A program made the translations under genes and the position numbers. DNA of 22,055 nucleotides, taken from Bacteroidota bacterium (GTDB lineage Bacteria > Bacteroidota > Bacteroidia > Chitinophagales > Chitinophagaceae). This document shows positions 1 through 7,468 of this stretch, in pieces. Below the pieces are notes generated by a model. The model searched no databases and was not told the DNA's origin. It saw only the letters and a list, made by a program, of their open reading frames with translations. The DNA lies in the NCBI GenBank assembly GCA_023412975.1, contig JAEZRB010000324.1, positions 1 through 22,055 of the forward strand, given 5' to 3'. The first letter of the stretch is position 1, and each line of letters begins with the position of its first letter.

Positions 1-30
1 CTCAACCTCAATCTCAACCTCAACCTCACC
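1..30. repeat. hexamer tandem array (CTCAAC)n
   Basis: Five consecutive 6-bp units, CTCAAC, CTCAAT, CTCAAC, CTCAAC and CTCACC, open the window. It is probably the right end of a longer array cut by the window edge. It ends just before the candidate promoter of the MFS gene. Simple-sequence arrays like this are common between Bacteroidota genes; no function is evident. Confidence 0.8.
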
Positions 31-38
31 CAAACCTT

Positions 39-70
39 TTTGCCCATCCTCTCAGGAATGCCGACCTTTG
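39..70 (+). promoter_or_regulatory. candidate Bacteroidota-type promoter of the MFS gene
   Basis: TTTG at 39-42 is followed after exactly 20 nt by GACCTTTG at 63-70, one mismatch from the Bacteroidota -7 consensus TAnnTTTG. Transcription would begin near 77, giving a leader of only about 10 nt before the ATG at 87. The spacing equals that of the better-matching rpsT promoter. This is a motif reading only. Confidence 0.4.
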
Positions 71-86
71 CGATCTTTAATTTGAT

Positions 87-1328
87 ATGACAAAGAAAGA
101 GCGAATCATTGTGTTGATCCTGGCCGGCCTGAATTTTACCCATATCCTTGATTTCATGATCATGATGCCATTGGGGAATTACCTGATGCCATATTTCGAT
201 ATTAGTCCCAGGCAGTTTAGTTTCCTGGTGAGCGCCTATTCCATTAGCGCAGCGGTATCGGGTTTTGTAGCGGCATTCATCGTAGATCGTTTCGACCGGA
301 AGAAGATATTGATCATTTCATATATTGGTTTTTTAATAGGTACCCTGGCCTGTGGTATTGCTGCCAGCTATAACCTCTTATTTGCGTCGAGGATACTGGC
401 CGGTATTTTCGGTGGCATCATTGGCGCGCAGGTTTTTTCGATCATAGCCGATCTTTTTGTGTACGAAAGAAGAGGTGCTGCCATGGGATCTGTGATGAGT
501 GCCTTTGCCATCGCATCCATCCTGGGTGTACCGTTCTCGCTTTACCTCACTAATTTATTTAAGGAAGACTGGCATATACCATTCCTGCTTGTAGCCGGTG
601 TGGGAATTGTTCTGACTCCATTGTTGTTCCGTTTTATTCCACCCATGAATGGACATATTGCCAGCTCAGAAAATAAAGAGCAGCCCCTGGTCATTCTTGG
701 CACCGTGTTGCAAACACCAGCCCAGCGTTCGGCATTGATATTTTCCTGCCTGCTGATGATGGGTCATTTTCTGATCATTCCTTTTATCAATCCTTACCTC
801 GAGTTCAATAAAGGATTTTCAAAAGACCTTACGCCCATGATCTACCTGGTAGGTGGTATCGCTTCTTTGATCGCTGCTATCTACCTGGGACGTGTAGCAG
901 ATAAAAAAGGAAAGCTGCCGGTATTTTCCGTTTGTGTTTTCTTTTCTCTGTTTATGGTGATGCTGATCACCCGCATGCCTACCGTGCCTTTCGCGGCGGT
1001 GCTGATATTTTTTGCTATCTGGTTTGTATTTGCCACGGGCAGGGCTGTTACCGCACAGGCGATGATCAGTGAAGTGGTGAAGCCTGAACAACGTGGCAGC
1101 TTTATGAGTTTTAATGGGAGCGTGCAGCAACTGGGTACCAGTATCGCCTCGGTACTGGCCGGACTTATCGTGTTGAAAGACAAAGCCGGCAGGATCCAGC
1201 ATTACGAATGGCTTGGTTATTTGAGCATTATTGTACTGGTAGCCAGCCTGCTGCTCGGTCGCTACCTGTTTGCGGGCATGGATAAGAAAGCCCGGGTTGT
1301 AGTTTCAGAGAGTCAAATAAAAGAATAA
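87..1328 (+). CDS. MFS transporter, DHA1-type drug/sugar efflux family
   Basis: This 413-residue inner-membrane protein has the length and alternating hydrophobic segments expected of a 12-helix major facilitator. The first helix carries the DHA1-like LDFMIMMPLG (residues 21-30). The loop after helix 2 has the motif-A core VDRFDRKK (66-73), helix 4 has SRILAGIFGG (101-110, motif B-like), and GVPF lies near 147-150 in helix 5. A longer polar loop around 185-200 separates the two halves. Such proteins export small molecules by proton antiport; family resemblance suggests an AraJ or YdhP-like efflux pump, but the sequence does not reveal the substrate. It starts with ATG without an evident Shine-Dalgarno site, as is usual in this phylum. 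It appears to be a single-gene unit, because a separate candidate promoter precedes the next gene. Confidence 0.9.
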   Translation: MTKKERIIVLILAGLNFTHILDFMIMMPLGNYLMPYFDISPRQFSFLVSAYSISAAVSGFVAAFIVDRFDRKKILIISYIGFLIGTLACGIAASYNLLFASRILAGIFGGIIGAQVFSIIADLFVYERRGAAMGSVMSAFAIASILGVPFSLYLTNLFKEDWHIPFLLVAGVGIVLTPLLFRFIPPMNGHIASSENKEQPLVILGTVLQTPAQRSALIFSCLLMMGHFLIIPFINPYLEFNKGFSKDLTPMIYLVGGIASLIAAIYLGRVADKKGKLPVFSVCVFFSLFMVMLITRMPTVPFAAVLIFFAIWFVFATGRAVTAQAMISEVVKPEQRGSFMSFNGSVQQLGTSIASVLAGLIVLKDKAGRIQHYEWLGYLSIIVLVASLLLGRYLFAGMDKKARVVVSESQIKE

Positions 1329-1334
1329 TTTTCC

Positions 1335-1365
1335 TTGTGCCGGTTTTGCAGAGGTTGTATATTGG
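1335..1365 (+). promoter_or_regulatory. candidate promoter of the small lipoprotein gene
   Basis: TTG at 1335-1337, a 20-nt spacer, then TATATTGG at 1358-1365, which matches five of the six fixed positions of TAnnTTTG. The predicted start near 1372 leaves a leader of about 30 nt to the ATG at 1402. The 20-nt spacer is the same as in front of the MFS gene and rpsT. Confidence 0.45.
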
Positions 1366-1401
1366 GTTGCCAAACATCCCCATCAACTAAAGCTAACCAG
1401 T

Positions 1402-1887
1402 ATGAAATTACAGTCAACCATTTTTATATTTCTCATCCTTGTTTTTATCGGGTGTAAATCAAAAAGCGCTTTCGATTATAGCCAGGCGATCGTGAAGATC
1501 GAAAGGGATTTTGCCGCGGAGATCGTAAAAGCTGATGAAAAGGTGACCCACTATATGGATACGGAGCAAAACGACAGCGCCGCAATCGTCACCCAGCAAA
1601 TGGAAGACCTTGCCGAAGCCAAACTCGAAGAGGTACGCAAGTTAAAAGCGCCGAATGTGGCCGAAGGTGAGAACTTCAGGCAGGCTGCAATACATTATTT
1701 TACTTATCTCAAGACCATCTACAATTCATTCAACCGCTTTACCAAAGCAACGAACGACGAAGACCGTGAGGCGGAGCGGCAGCGGCTCGCGAAGATCATC
1801 GCAGATAAGGATGATGCCACCAGGGCGATGCAGGATGCGCAAAAGAAATTTGCCGAAGCAAATAGTTTCAGGATCGAAAAAGATTGA
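1402..1887 (+). CDS. small coiled lipoprotein of unknown function
   Basis: The protein has 161 residues. The N-terminus is a lipoprotein signal (two charged or polar residues, a hydrophobic run, then LVFIGC) with the lipidated cysteine at residue 18, so it should be membrane-anchored and face the periplasm or the surface. The mature part is almost entirely helical in character, rich in Glu, Lys, Ala, Asp and Arg with few aromatics (about residues 25-160), which suggests a helical bundle or coiled coil. I do not recognise the family. It stops 10 bp before the stop of the convergent carboxypeptidase gene, leaving no room for a conventional terminator between them. Its own promoter candidate suggests a monocistronic gene. 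Confidence 0.8.
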   Translation: MKLQSTIFIFLILVFIGCKSKSAFDYSQAIVKIERDFAAEIVKADEKVTHYMDTEQNDSAAIVTQQMEDLAEAKLEEVRKLKAPNVAEGENFRQAAIHYFTYLKTIYNSFNRFTKATNDEDREAERQRLAKIIADKDDATRAMQDAQKKFAEANSFRIEKD

Positions 1888-1897
1888 TCATCCCATT

Positions 1898-3628
1898 TTA
1901 ATTCAATACGCGAACAACGGGATAGCGCATGTTGACCGGTTCGAAGTAAGTAGAATTTTGGAACACAAAATTCAGCTGCGCGGAGCCACTTTTTGCAAAG
2001 GTGGTATCAGTCGACCTGCGTGCTTCCAGCCTGTTTTTCAGATCCGGGTTTTTCTTTAAGTATTCCGCGGCAATATCTTCAAAGGCGTAGGCGGAATAAC
2101 CTTCTTTTTGTCCCAGGATAGCATCAAAATAATTCCAGGCGAAATAAGAGTCCTGTGCCTGTGGCTCTAAAGTTTCTGTCAGGAATCTGTTCGCGGCCTG
2201 GTCCATAGGGATATAGTAGTCACCTTTCCGGAAATGCATTTTTTGTATAACTGTCCGCAGCTTTACATCGCTGTTGGGATGATGCATTTCATATTGGCGT
2301 GCTGCGGCTTTGTAGTCTTCGATATGATACACTTCCACTTCGATGGTCGTATCTTTTTTCAACTGGGTCATGTTCACTTTATTCAGCTTCAGCAGATCGA
2401 TCACTTTCCACCAACCCTGCGGGATAATGTATGCTTTTGGTTTTTTTACAAACGCGGTCGGTTCATAATAGTTGTAGAAAGGGATCTTTGTCTCGAATGG
2501 TTTGCTGCGATCGTAATACAGACGCGGATGCCCGGAAACCTCGCTAGGTTTGTATCCCGCGGTATAACCTTTATAAGTGATATGGCTAAATTTTGATTTG
2601 TCAAGCTTCCAGCTCACGGGAAATTCAGCCTGGACTTTTACCGCCTGTTTGCCCTGTTCGCGGGTTTGCCGGATCGCGGCGCTGTTGGTACTGGTGAACT
2701 CGATAAAACTTTGCATCAGTGCATAAGTGGCTTTCACCCGCTGATCGTATGGCTTGAGCATATGGGTTTCGGGCACAAAAGCAAAACTGTGGAAGAGTGA
2801 GGCATAGCCACTGCCATAGCGGGGACTGTCCCAGAACTCTGACCAGCCTTTATCAGGTGTATCGCCATACACATTAACGTAGGGGACGAGATCGTAGTTT
2901 CTTTCTTTCATAAGCGCATACAGGCCGGGCTCAAAAGTCTTATTCATAAACTCACCCATCACGCCTCCGAGTTTATTGTGCTGTGAAGTGAGCAGGGTCA
3001 TGACGTGCTGGTAGTCCGCGCCATTGCTGACATGATTATCTACAAATACATCGGGATCGGTCAAATGAAAAATTTCAGCAAAGGCCCTGGCGTCTTTTGA
3101 ATCACATTTGATAAAATCCCGGTTCAGGTCAAGGTTTTGTGAATTACCACGAAATCCTTTTTCAAGCGGGCCATTCTGGTCGATGCGATAGTGAATGCTG
3201 CGGTTGAGACAGCCACCAATATTATAAACCGGTATGAATGCGAGGACAATATTATCGGGTATGCGGTATTTGTTAAGAACTATATCCCTTACCAATAACA
3301 TACTTGCATCAATACCATCAGGCTCGCCGGGATGGATGCCGTTGTTGATTAAAATAACCCGTTTATTATTCTTTCGGATATTATTAAAATTGTAGTCACC
3401 GTTGTTGGAAACTACGATAAGGTGGAGCGGAAATCCGGCGTCGGTCATGCCCATCGTGAGCATCTTTACTTTACCGGAACGTTCATCCAGCTTTTTCCAC
3501 CAGTCGATGATCTCGTGGTAAACGGGTGTTTCCTTACCGCCGGTTTGTTCAAATTTGGTAGGGATGGTTTGTGCTGACAAAAAGCAACTGTACAACAATG
3601 CCAGGCAGGCTAATAAATTCTTCCTCAT
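1898..3628 (-). CDS. secreted M14-family zinc carboxypeptidase
   Basis: This 576-residue protein has a Sec signal peptide (about residues 1-20, ending LSAQT) and no cysteine lipobox, so it should be exported to the periplasm or outside. The M14 signature is complete. The zinc ligands are HPGE (His99, Glu102) and the His of VDNHVSNG (His199), the substrate-binding segment is NLDLNRDF (165-172), and the catalytic glutamate lies in FVPETHM (Glu287). Together these predict a metallo-carboxypeptidase that trims peptides or peptidoglycan-type substrates. The catalytic domain ends near residue 310. The remaining roughly 265 residues form a C-terminal region I cannot assign, without a recognisable type IX sorting tail. 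It converges with the small lipoprotein gene. The gap to its upstream neighbour holds a perfect 10-bp palindrome inside a weak candidate promoter. Confidence 0.92.
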   Translation of the reverse strand: MRKNLLACLALLYSCFLSAQTIPTKFEQTGGKETPVYHEIIDWWKKLDERSGKVKMLTMGMTDAGFPLHLIVVSNNGDYNFNNIRKNNKRVILINNGIHPGEPDGIDASMLLVRDIVLNKYRIPDNIVLAFIPVYNIGGCLNRSIHYRIDQNGPLEKGFRGNSQNLDLNRDFIKCDSKDARAFAEIFHLTDPDVFVDNHVSNGADYQHVMTLLTSQHNKLGGVMGEFMNKTFEPGLYALMKERNYDLVPYVNVYGDTPDKGWSEFWDSPRYGSGYASLFHSFAFVPETHMLKPYDQRVKATYALMQSFIEFTSTNSAAIRQTREQGKQAVKVQAEFPVSWKLDKSKFSHITYKGYTAGYKPSEVSGHPRLYYDRSKPFETKIPFYNYYEPTAFVKKPKAYIIPQGWWKVIDLLKLNKVNMTQLKKDTTIEVEVYHIEDYKAAARQYEMHHPNSDVKLRTVIQKMHFRKGDYYIPMDQAANRFLTETLEPQAQDSYFAWNYFDAILGQKEGYSAYAFEDIAAEYLKKNPDLKNRLEARRSTDTTFAKSGSAQLNFVFQNSTYFEPVNMRYPVVRVLN

Positions 3629-3666
3629 GGAGACTGATTATTTAAAGCTGTAAATTATGGAATGCA

Positions 3667-3695
3667 TAAAGTTATAGTACAGTGATCACTCACAA
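3667..3695 (-). promoter_or_regulatory. weak candidate promoter of the M14 gene with palindromic spacer
   Basis: On the minus strand, TTG (3693-3695), an 18-nt spacer, then TAACTTTA (3667-3674), which misses only the final G of TAnnTTTG. The leader to the ATG at 3628 would be about 30 nt. The perfect palindrome AGTGATCACT occupies 3681-3690 inside the spacer, where a repressor or activator could bind. Both readings are inference. Confidence 0.3.
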
Positions 3696-3749
3696 TCCGA
3701 AATTATGATTCAACTCTCTTTAAATAAGGAGTTAGATGATATTCGTGGC

Positions 3750-4019
3750 TCAATTGAATACAAAATACTCCACAAGTAGCAATATGAGAGCCTCGACAAC
3801 CCATATCCAAAGTATCCGTTCTTTTAAAACCAATCGAATGATGGCGTACAACCCTCCAAGAATAAAGAATGCAGGTATTAACATGCTCGCGGCTATGTGG
3901 GTCCAATGCGAGGTTTCGTAAGGTGTTTTGAGAAGGGCTCCCACGATGCAATAAATAATGGCCAGGCTAAAAGGGGAAAGGTAGTAGAAGAGGTTTTTAA
4001 AAAATCTGTCAGTAGACAT
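3750..4019 (-). CDS. small three-helix membrane protein, unknown function
   Basis: This 89-residue protein has three hydrophobic stretches at about residues 12-30, 42-64 and 69-87, joined by a short polar loop and a KER turn. It is a predicted integral membrane protein with hardly any soluble part. No family was recognised. It lies just downstream of rpsT on the same strand, but a strong terminator hairpin stands between them. It may be expressed by read-through or from a promoter I could not see in the 27 nt left between hairpin and start. Its codon use looks like its neighbours, and the hydrophobic periodicity makes it more likely real than a chance frame. Confidence 0.65.
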   Translation of the reverse strand: MSTDRFFKNLFYYLSPFSLAIIYCIVGALLKTPYETSHWTHIAASMLIPAFFILGGLYAIIRLVLKERILWIWVVEALILLLVEYFVFN

Positions 4020-4046
4020 ATGTTTTGAATGGCTGTTACTGGCAAT

Positions 4047-4078
4047 AAAAAAGAGACCACTGTAGCGGTCTCTTTTTA
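4047..4078 (-). terminator. intrinsic terminator of rpsT, symmetrical
   Basis: An 11-bp perfect stem (4048-4058 with 4067-4077, core GAGACC/GGTCTC) has an 8-nt loop and is bounded by A-tract and T-tract on either side. It therefore ends in a U-run when read in either direction. It lies 20 bp after the rpsT stop and would mainly end leftward rpsT transcripts. Confidence 0.85.
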
Positions 4079-4098
4079 TAAAATAAGTTTATAAGATA

Positions 4099-4350
4099 TT
4101 ACTTTGCTGCGGTCAGCTTTTTAGCCAGTTTACTTTTCAGGTTTGCAGCTTTATTCTTATGAATGATATTGCGCTTTGCTAACTTATCGATCATACTTGC
4201 AACAGTAGGAAACTGATCTGCTGCATCCTTTCCGGTTGCTGCCCTCAGGTCGCGGATCGCGTTACGGGTTGTTTTTCCGTAATATCTGTTCCTATCACGG
4301 CGCTTTGCAGCCTGACGTACATCTTTCTTTGTTGCTTTGTGATTAGCCAT
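4099..4350 (-). CDS. rpsT: 30S ribosomal protein S20
   Basis: This is an 83-residue, very basic protein beginning MANHKATKKDVRQ. It has the usual S20 composition: a Lys/Arg-rich first helix (about residues 3-35), a middle segment with TVASMIDKLAKR (49-60), and the conserved IIHKNKAANLKSKL stretch (61-74) before the basic C-terminus. Length and order fit the family. S20 binds 16S rRNA early in assembly of the small subunit. The gene stands alone, with a good Bacteroidota-type promoter ending 22 nt upstream of the ATG and a strong terminator just after the stop. It is divergent from sucA across a 263-bp gap. Confidence 0.97.
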   Translation of the reverse strand: MANHKATKKDVRQAAKRRDRNRYYGKTTRNAIRDLRAATGKDAADQFPTVASMIDKLAKRNIIHKNKAANLKSKLAKKLTAAK

Positions 4351-4372
4351 TCCTGTTCTTTTTTAAGGATGG

Positions 4373-4404
4373 CAAAGGTAAGGCAGGCAGCCATACCTGC
4401 CAAA
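4373..4404 (-). promoter_or_regulatory. rpsT promoter (TTTG-N19/20-TAnnTTTG)
   Basis: On the minus strand, TTTG at 4401-4404, a 20-nt gap after TTG (4381-4400), then TACCTTTG at 4373-4380, an exact match to the Bacteroidota sigma-factor -7 element. Initiation would fall near 4364, giving a leader of about 15 nt. A 6-bp inverted repeat, GGCAGG (4382-4387) and CCTGCC (4396-4401), sits in the spacer and could be an operator or coincidence. Confidence 0.7.
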
Positions 4405-4613
4405 TATTATCAGATATATTCTGCAAAATTAAGCCCGGAACCCAGGGTAAAATTGCTCTCGTGGTATTGCCCGGGTACGCCATCGACCAGGCTGGTATAA
4501 GGTGATCCTGAACAAATTACAAAATTATTGTCTACTGTTTGCCGGACAGGCGGATTCTCAGTTTTTTAAGCGATATTTGTCACCCTTAGAATTCATTCTC
4601 AAAGTGCCTTCAG

Positions 4614-7379
4614 ATGAAAGATTTTTCGTATATAACCAGTTCCTCCCCGGCTTTTATTGAAAATATGTACCTGGAGTTTGTAAAAGACCCGGGCAGTGTT
4701 GATCCCGAAATGAAAAAATTCTTTGAGGGCTTTGACTTTGCCGTGGGAAGCGGTGCCGCCGCTGTGAACGGCGGTGCTGCCAAAGCAGCTACTGGTACGG
4801 AGGCCGCTGAGGGACTGATCAGCAACCTGGGCTGGAGAAAAGAGCTTGGCGCTTACCGCATGATCCTGGGATATCGCAACAAGGGGCACCTGATTGCGAA
4901 AACTAACCCCATCCGACCACGCAAAGACCGCGATGCCAACCTGAACCTTGAATTTTTTGGCCTGGAGGAATCTGATCTGGATAAAACTTTCCAGGTAGGG
5001 GAAAGGATAGGGCTGGGAGCAACAAGCTTAAGAAATATTTGGGCACATCTTGAAAAAGTTTACGCGGGACATGTAGGCCTTGAATTCAAGTATATCAGCA
5101 ACCAGAAAAAAGTTAACTGGCTGGCGGTGGAAATGGAGCGAAACTTTTCCAACCCGGTCCCGCTTGAAAAAAAGAAACGCATCCTCGAAAAGCTGAACCA
5201 GGGGGTGATGTTTGAAAAATTCCTGCATACTAAATATGTAGGTCAGAAACGATTTTCCCTGGAAGGCGGCGAAACTACCATCGCAGCCCTGGATGCCATC
5301 ATCAATACCGCTGCGGATCATGACGTACAGGAAGTGGTTATCGGCATGGCTCACCGCGGCCGGCTCAATGTGCTGGCCAATATCATGGGCAAAACCTATG
5401 AACAGATCTTCAGTGAATTTGAAGGCACCGGTAAGGTTGACCAGACCATGGGCAGCGGCGACGTGAAGTATCACATGGGTTTTGGCAGTGAAATAAAAAC
5501 AGTTAATGATAAGACCGTACATCTCAAACTGATGCCCAATCCCTCGCACCTGGAAGCAGTAAACCCGGTGGTGGTGGGTTTTGCAAGGGCAAAAGCGGAT
5601 GTGCTTTATGAAAGCGAATACGATAAGATCCTTCCCATCCTGATCCATGGCGACGCCTCGGTAGCCGGACAGGGAATTGTTTACGAAGTTTTGCAGATGG
5701 CCAACCTCGGTGGATATTATGTAGGCGGTACCATCCATTTTGTGATCAATAACCAGATCGGTTTCACCACCGATTTTGATGAAGCAAGAAGCTCCGACTA
5801 TTGTACCTCACTAGCGGCAGCTATACAGGCCCCGGTTTTCCATGTGAATGGCGATGACCCCGAAGCTGTTTTAAAATGTGCTGAAATCGCTACCCGCTAC
5901 CGCCAGGAGTTCAACAGTGATGTATTTATTGATATGGTTTGTTATCGCCGTCATGGACACAATGAAGGCGACGATCCCAAGTTTACCCAACCGCATTTAT
6001 ATGCGTTGATCGATAAGCATCCCAATCCCAGGGAGGTATATGTAAAATACCTGCTGGAGAACGGGGAACCTGATGCGCAGGAACTGGCCAAAGAAGCCGA
6101 GAAGAAATTCTGGGGTGATCTGCAGGAGCGCCTCGATGAGGTGAAACAGAAACCGCTTCCATATCATTACCAGCAGCCGGAGATCTGGTGGCGCAATCTG
6201 CGCAGGGCAACCGAGGAGGATTTTGAAAAATCTCCGGTGACTGCGATTAATAAAGAAGATTTCAACAAGATATTCGAGGCGATGATGAAATGGCCTGATA
6301 ATTTCAAGCCGCTTCGTAAGATCGAAAAGATATTACAGGATAAGATCAGGTTGTTTGAATCGGAAGGCAAGGTTGACTGGGCCACCGGTGAATTGCTAGC
6401 CTATGGTAGCCTCCTGCTGGAGGGCCGCGATGTGAGAATGAGCGGCCAGGATATTCGCAGGGGTACTTTTTCACACCGCCATGCAGTGTTGAGAGATGAA
6501 AACAACGACGAACCTTATAACCGTTTAGACAGGATCGAAGGTGCTAAAGGCAAATACCGGATATTTAACTCACTGCTGAGCGAATATGGTGTGCTGGGAT
6601 TTGAATATGGTTACAGCCTGGCCAATCCCAATGCCCTGGTAGTTTGGGAAGCGCAGTTTGGCGATTTTGTAAATGGTGCTCAAACCATGATCGACCAGTT
6701 TATTTCCGCCGGTGAACAGAAATGGAACCGTATGAACGGCGTCACCCTGCTGCTGCCACATGGATATGAAGGGCAGGGTCCAGAACATAGCAGCGCAAGA
6801 CTGGAGAGATTCCTTCAATCCTGCGCCGAGCTCAATATGGTGATCACAAATATTACCACGGCGTCCAACTTTTTCCATGCTTTGAGACGACAGCAGGCAT
6901 GGCCATTCCGCAAGCCCCTGGTTAATTTTTCACCCAAGGCCAACCTGCGTCACCCCGGAAGTTATTCCGCGATGGATGAATTCTTAACTGGTGGATTTAA
7001 AGAAGTGATCGACGATAGTTATGCCGATTCGAAATCCGTAAAAAAAGTGCTGTTTTGCTCGGGTAAGATCTATTTTGACCTTGCCGAACGCCAGCAGAAA
7101 GAGAATAAGAAAGACGTGGCGATCATCAGGGTGGAACAGTTATACCCGCTTCCTGTGAACCAACTCGACGAGTTGTATAAAAAATACAGTCGTGCAACCT
7201 GGTTCTGGGTGCAGGAGGAGCCGCTCAACATGGGTGCGGCATCATTCCTGCAGATGAACCTGAAGAATATGAACTATGGCGTTATCAGCCGCCAGCCAAG
7301 TGCTTCCCCGGCTACCGGGTATACAAAGATTCACAAACAGGAGCAGGAGGAGATCATTGAGACAGCGTTTGGAATTTGA
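4614..7379 (+). CDS. sucA: 2-oxoglutarate dehydrogenase E1 component
   Basis: This 921-residue protein is close to the usual length of about 930. It is the thiamine-diphosphate-dependent E1 subunit that decarboxylates 2-oxoglutarate and passes the succinyl group to the lipoyl arm of SucB in the TCA cycle. Landmarks in order are the short E1-specific N-terminal segment with SPAFIENMYLEF (11-22), an Ala/Gly-rich linker (44-67), HRGRLNVLANIMG (247-259), the cofactor-binding GDASVAGQG (346-354) with NNQIGFTT (379-386), HVNGDDPEAV (410-419), and VCYRRHGHNEGDDP further on. The C-terminal transketolase-like half has GYEGQGPEHSSARLERFLQ. The complex also needs lipoamide dehydrogenase, not encoded here. 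sucB follows after 89 bp, so co-transcription is likely. No clear promoter match was found upstream. A tandem 8-bp array overlaps the stop codon. Confidence 0.98.
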   Translation: MKDFSYITSSSPAFIENMYLEFVKDPGSVDPEMKKFFEGFDFAVGSGAAAVNGGAAKAATGTEAAEGLISNLGWRKELGAYRMILGYRNKGHLIAKTNPIRPRKDRDANLNLEFFGLEESDLDKTFQVGERIGLGATSLRNIWAHLEKVYAGHVGLEFKYISNQKKVNWLAVEMERNFSNPVPLEKKKRILEKLNQGVMFEKFLHTKYVGQKRFSLEGGETTIAALDAIINTAADHDVQEVVIGMAHRGRLNVLANIMGKTYEQIFSEFEGTGKVDQTMGSGDVKYHMGFGSEIKTVNDKTVHLKLMPNPSHLEAVNPVVVGFARAKADVLYESEYDKILPILIHGDASVAGQGIVYEVLQMANLGGYYVGGTIHFVINNQIGFTTDFDEARSSDYCTSLAAAIQAPVFHVNGDDPEAVLKCAEIATRYRQEFNSDVFIDMVCYRRHGHNEGDDPKFTQPHLYALIDKHPNPREVYVKYLLENGEPDAQELAKEAEKKFWGDLQERLDEVKQKPLPYHYQQPEIWWRNLRRATEEDFEKSPVTAINKEDFNKIFEAMMKWPDNFKPLRKIEKILQDKIRLFESEGKVDWATGELLAYGSLLLEGRDVRMSGQDIRRGTFSHRHAVLRDENNDEPYNRLDRIEGAKGKYRIFNSLLSEYGVLGFEYGYSLANPNALVVWEAQFGDFVNGAQTMIDQFISAGEQKWNRMNGVTLLLPHGYEGQGPEHSSARLERFLQSCAELNMVITNITTASNFFHALRRQQAWPFRKPLVNFSPKANLRHPGSYSAMDEFLTGGFKEVIDDSYADSKSVKKVLFCSGKIYFDLAERQQKENKKDVAIIRVEQLYPLPVNQLDELYKKYSRATWFWVQEEPLNMGAASFLQMNLKNMNYGVISRQPSASPATGYTKIHKQEQEEIIETAFGI

Positions 7380-7404
7380 TAATTTGAGAATTTGAAAATT
7401 TGTC
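7373..7404. repeat. 8-bp tandem array overlapping the sucA stop codon
   Basis: Four 8-bp units, AATTTGAT, AATTTGAG, AATTTGAA and AATTTGTC, run without interruption. The first unit includes the last bases of the sucA reading frame and its TGA stop (7377-7379). The unit resembles the ATTAGGA/ATTTGGA arrays after sucB and after the amine oxidase gene. Confidence 0.8.
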
Positions 7405-7468
7405 CGCAGGACCCTGTGGGAAAATGAGGGCGGGGATTTTGCTTTAGGCAACAATTGAAATAATATAT

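Noticed and set aside
4572..4579. GATATTTG as a possible sucA -7 element
   Set aside because: One mismatch from consensus and no TTG at a workable distance upstream; too weak to list as a promoter.
5028..5738. 236-residue open frame on the minus strand inside sucA
   Set aside because: It is fully antisense to conserved ThDP-domain sequence of sucA, with no family resemblance, and is rich in Phe, His and Cys as expected from reverse reading.
7405..7421. Possible hairpin CCGCAG/CTGTGG between sucA and sucB
   Set aside because: Short stem with a G-U pair and no U-run, so not supportable as a terminator.
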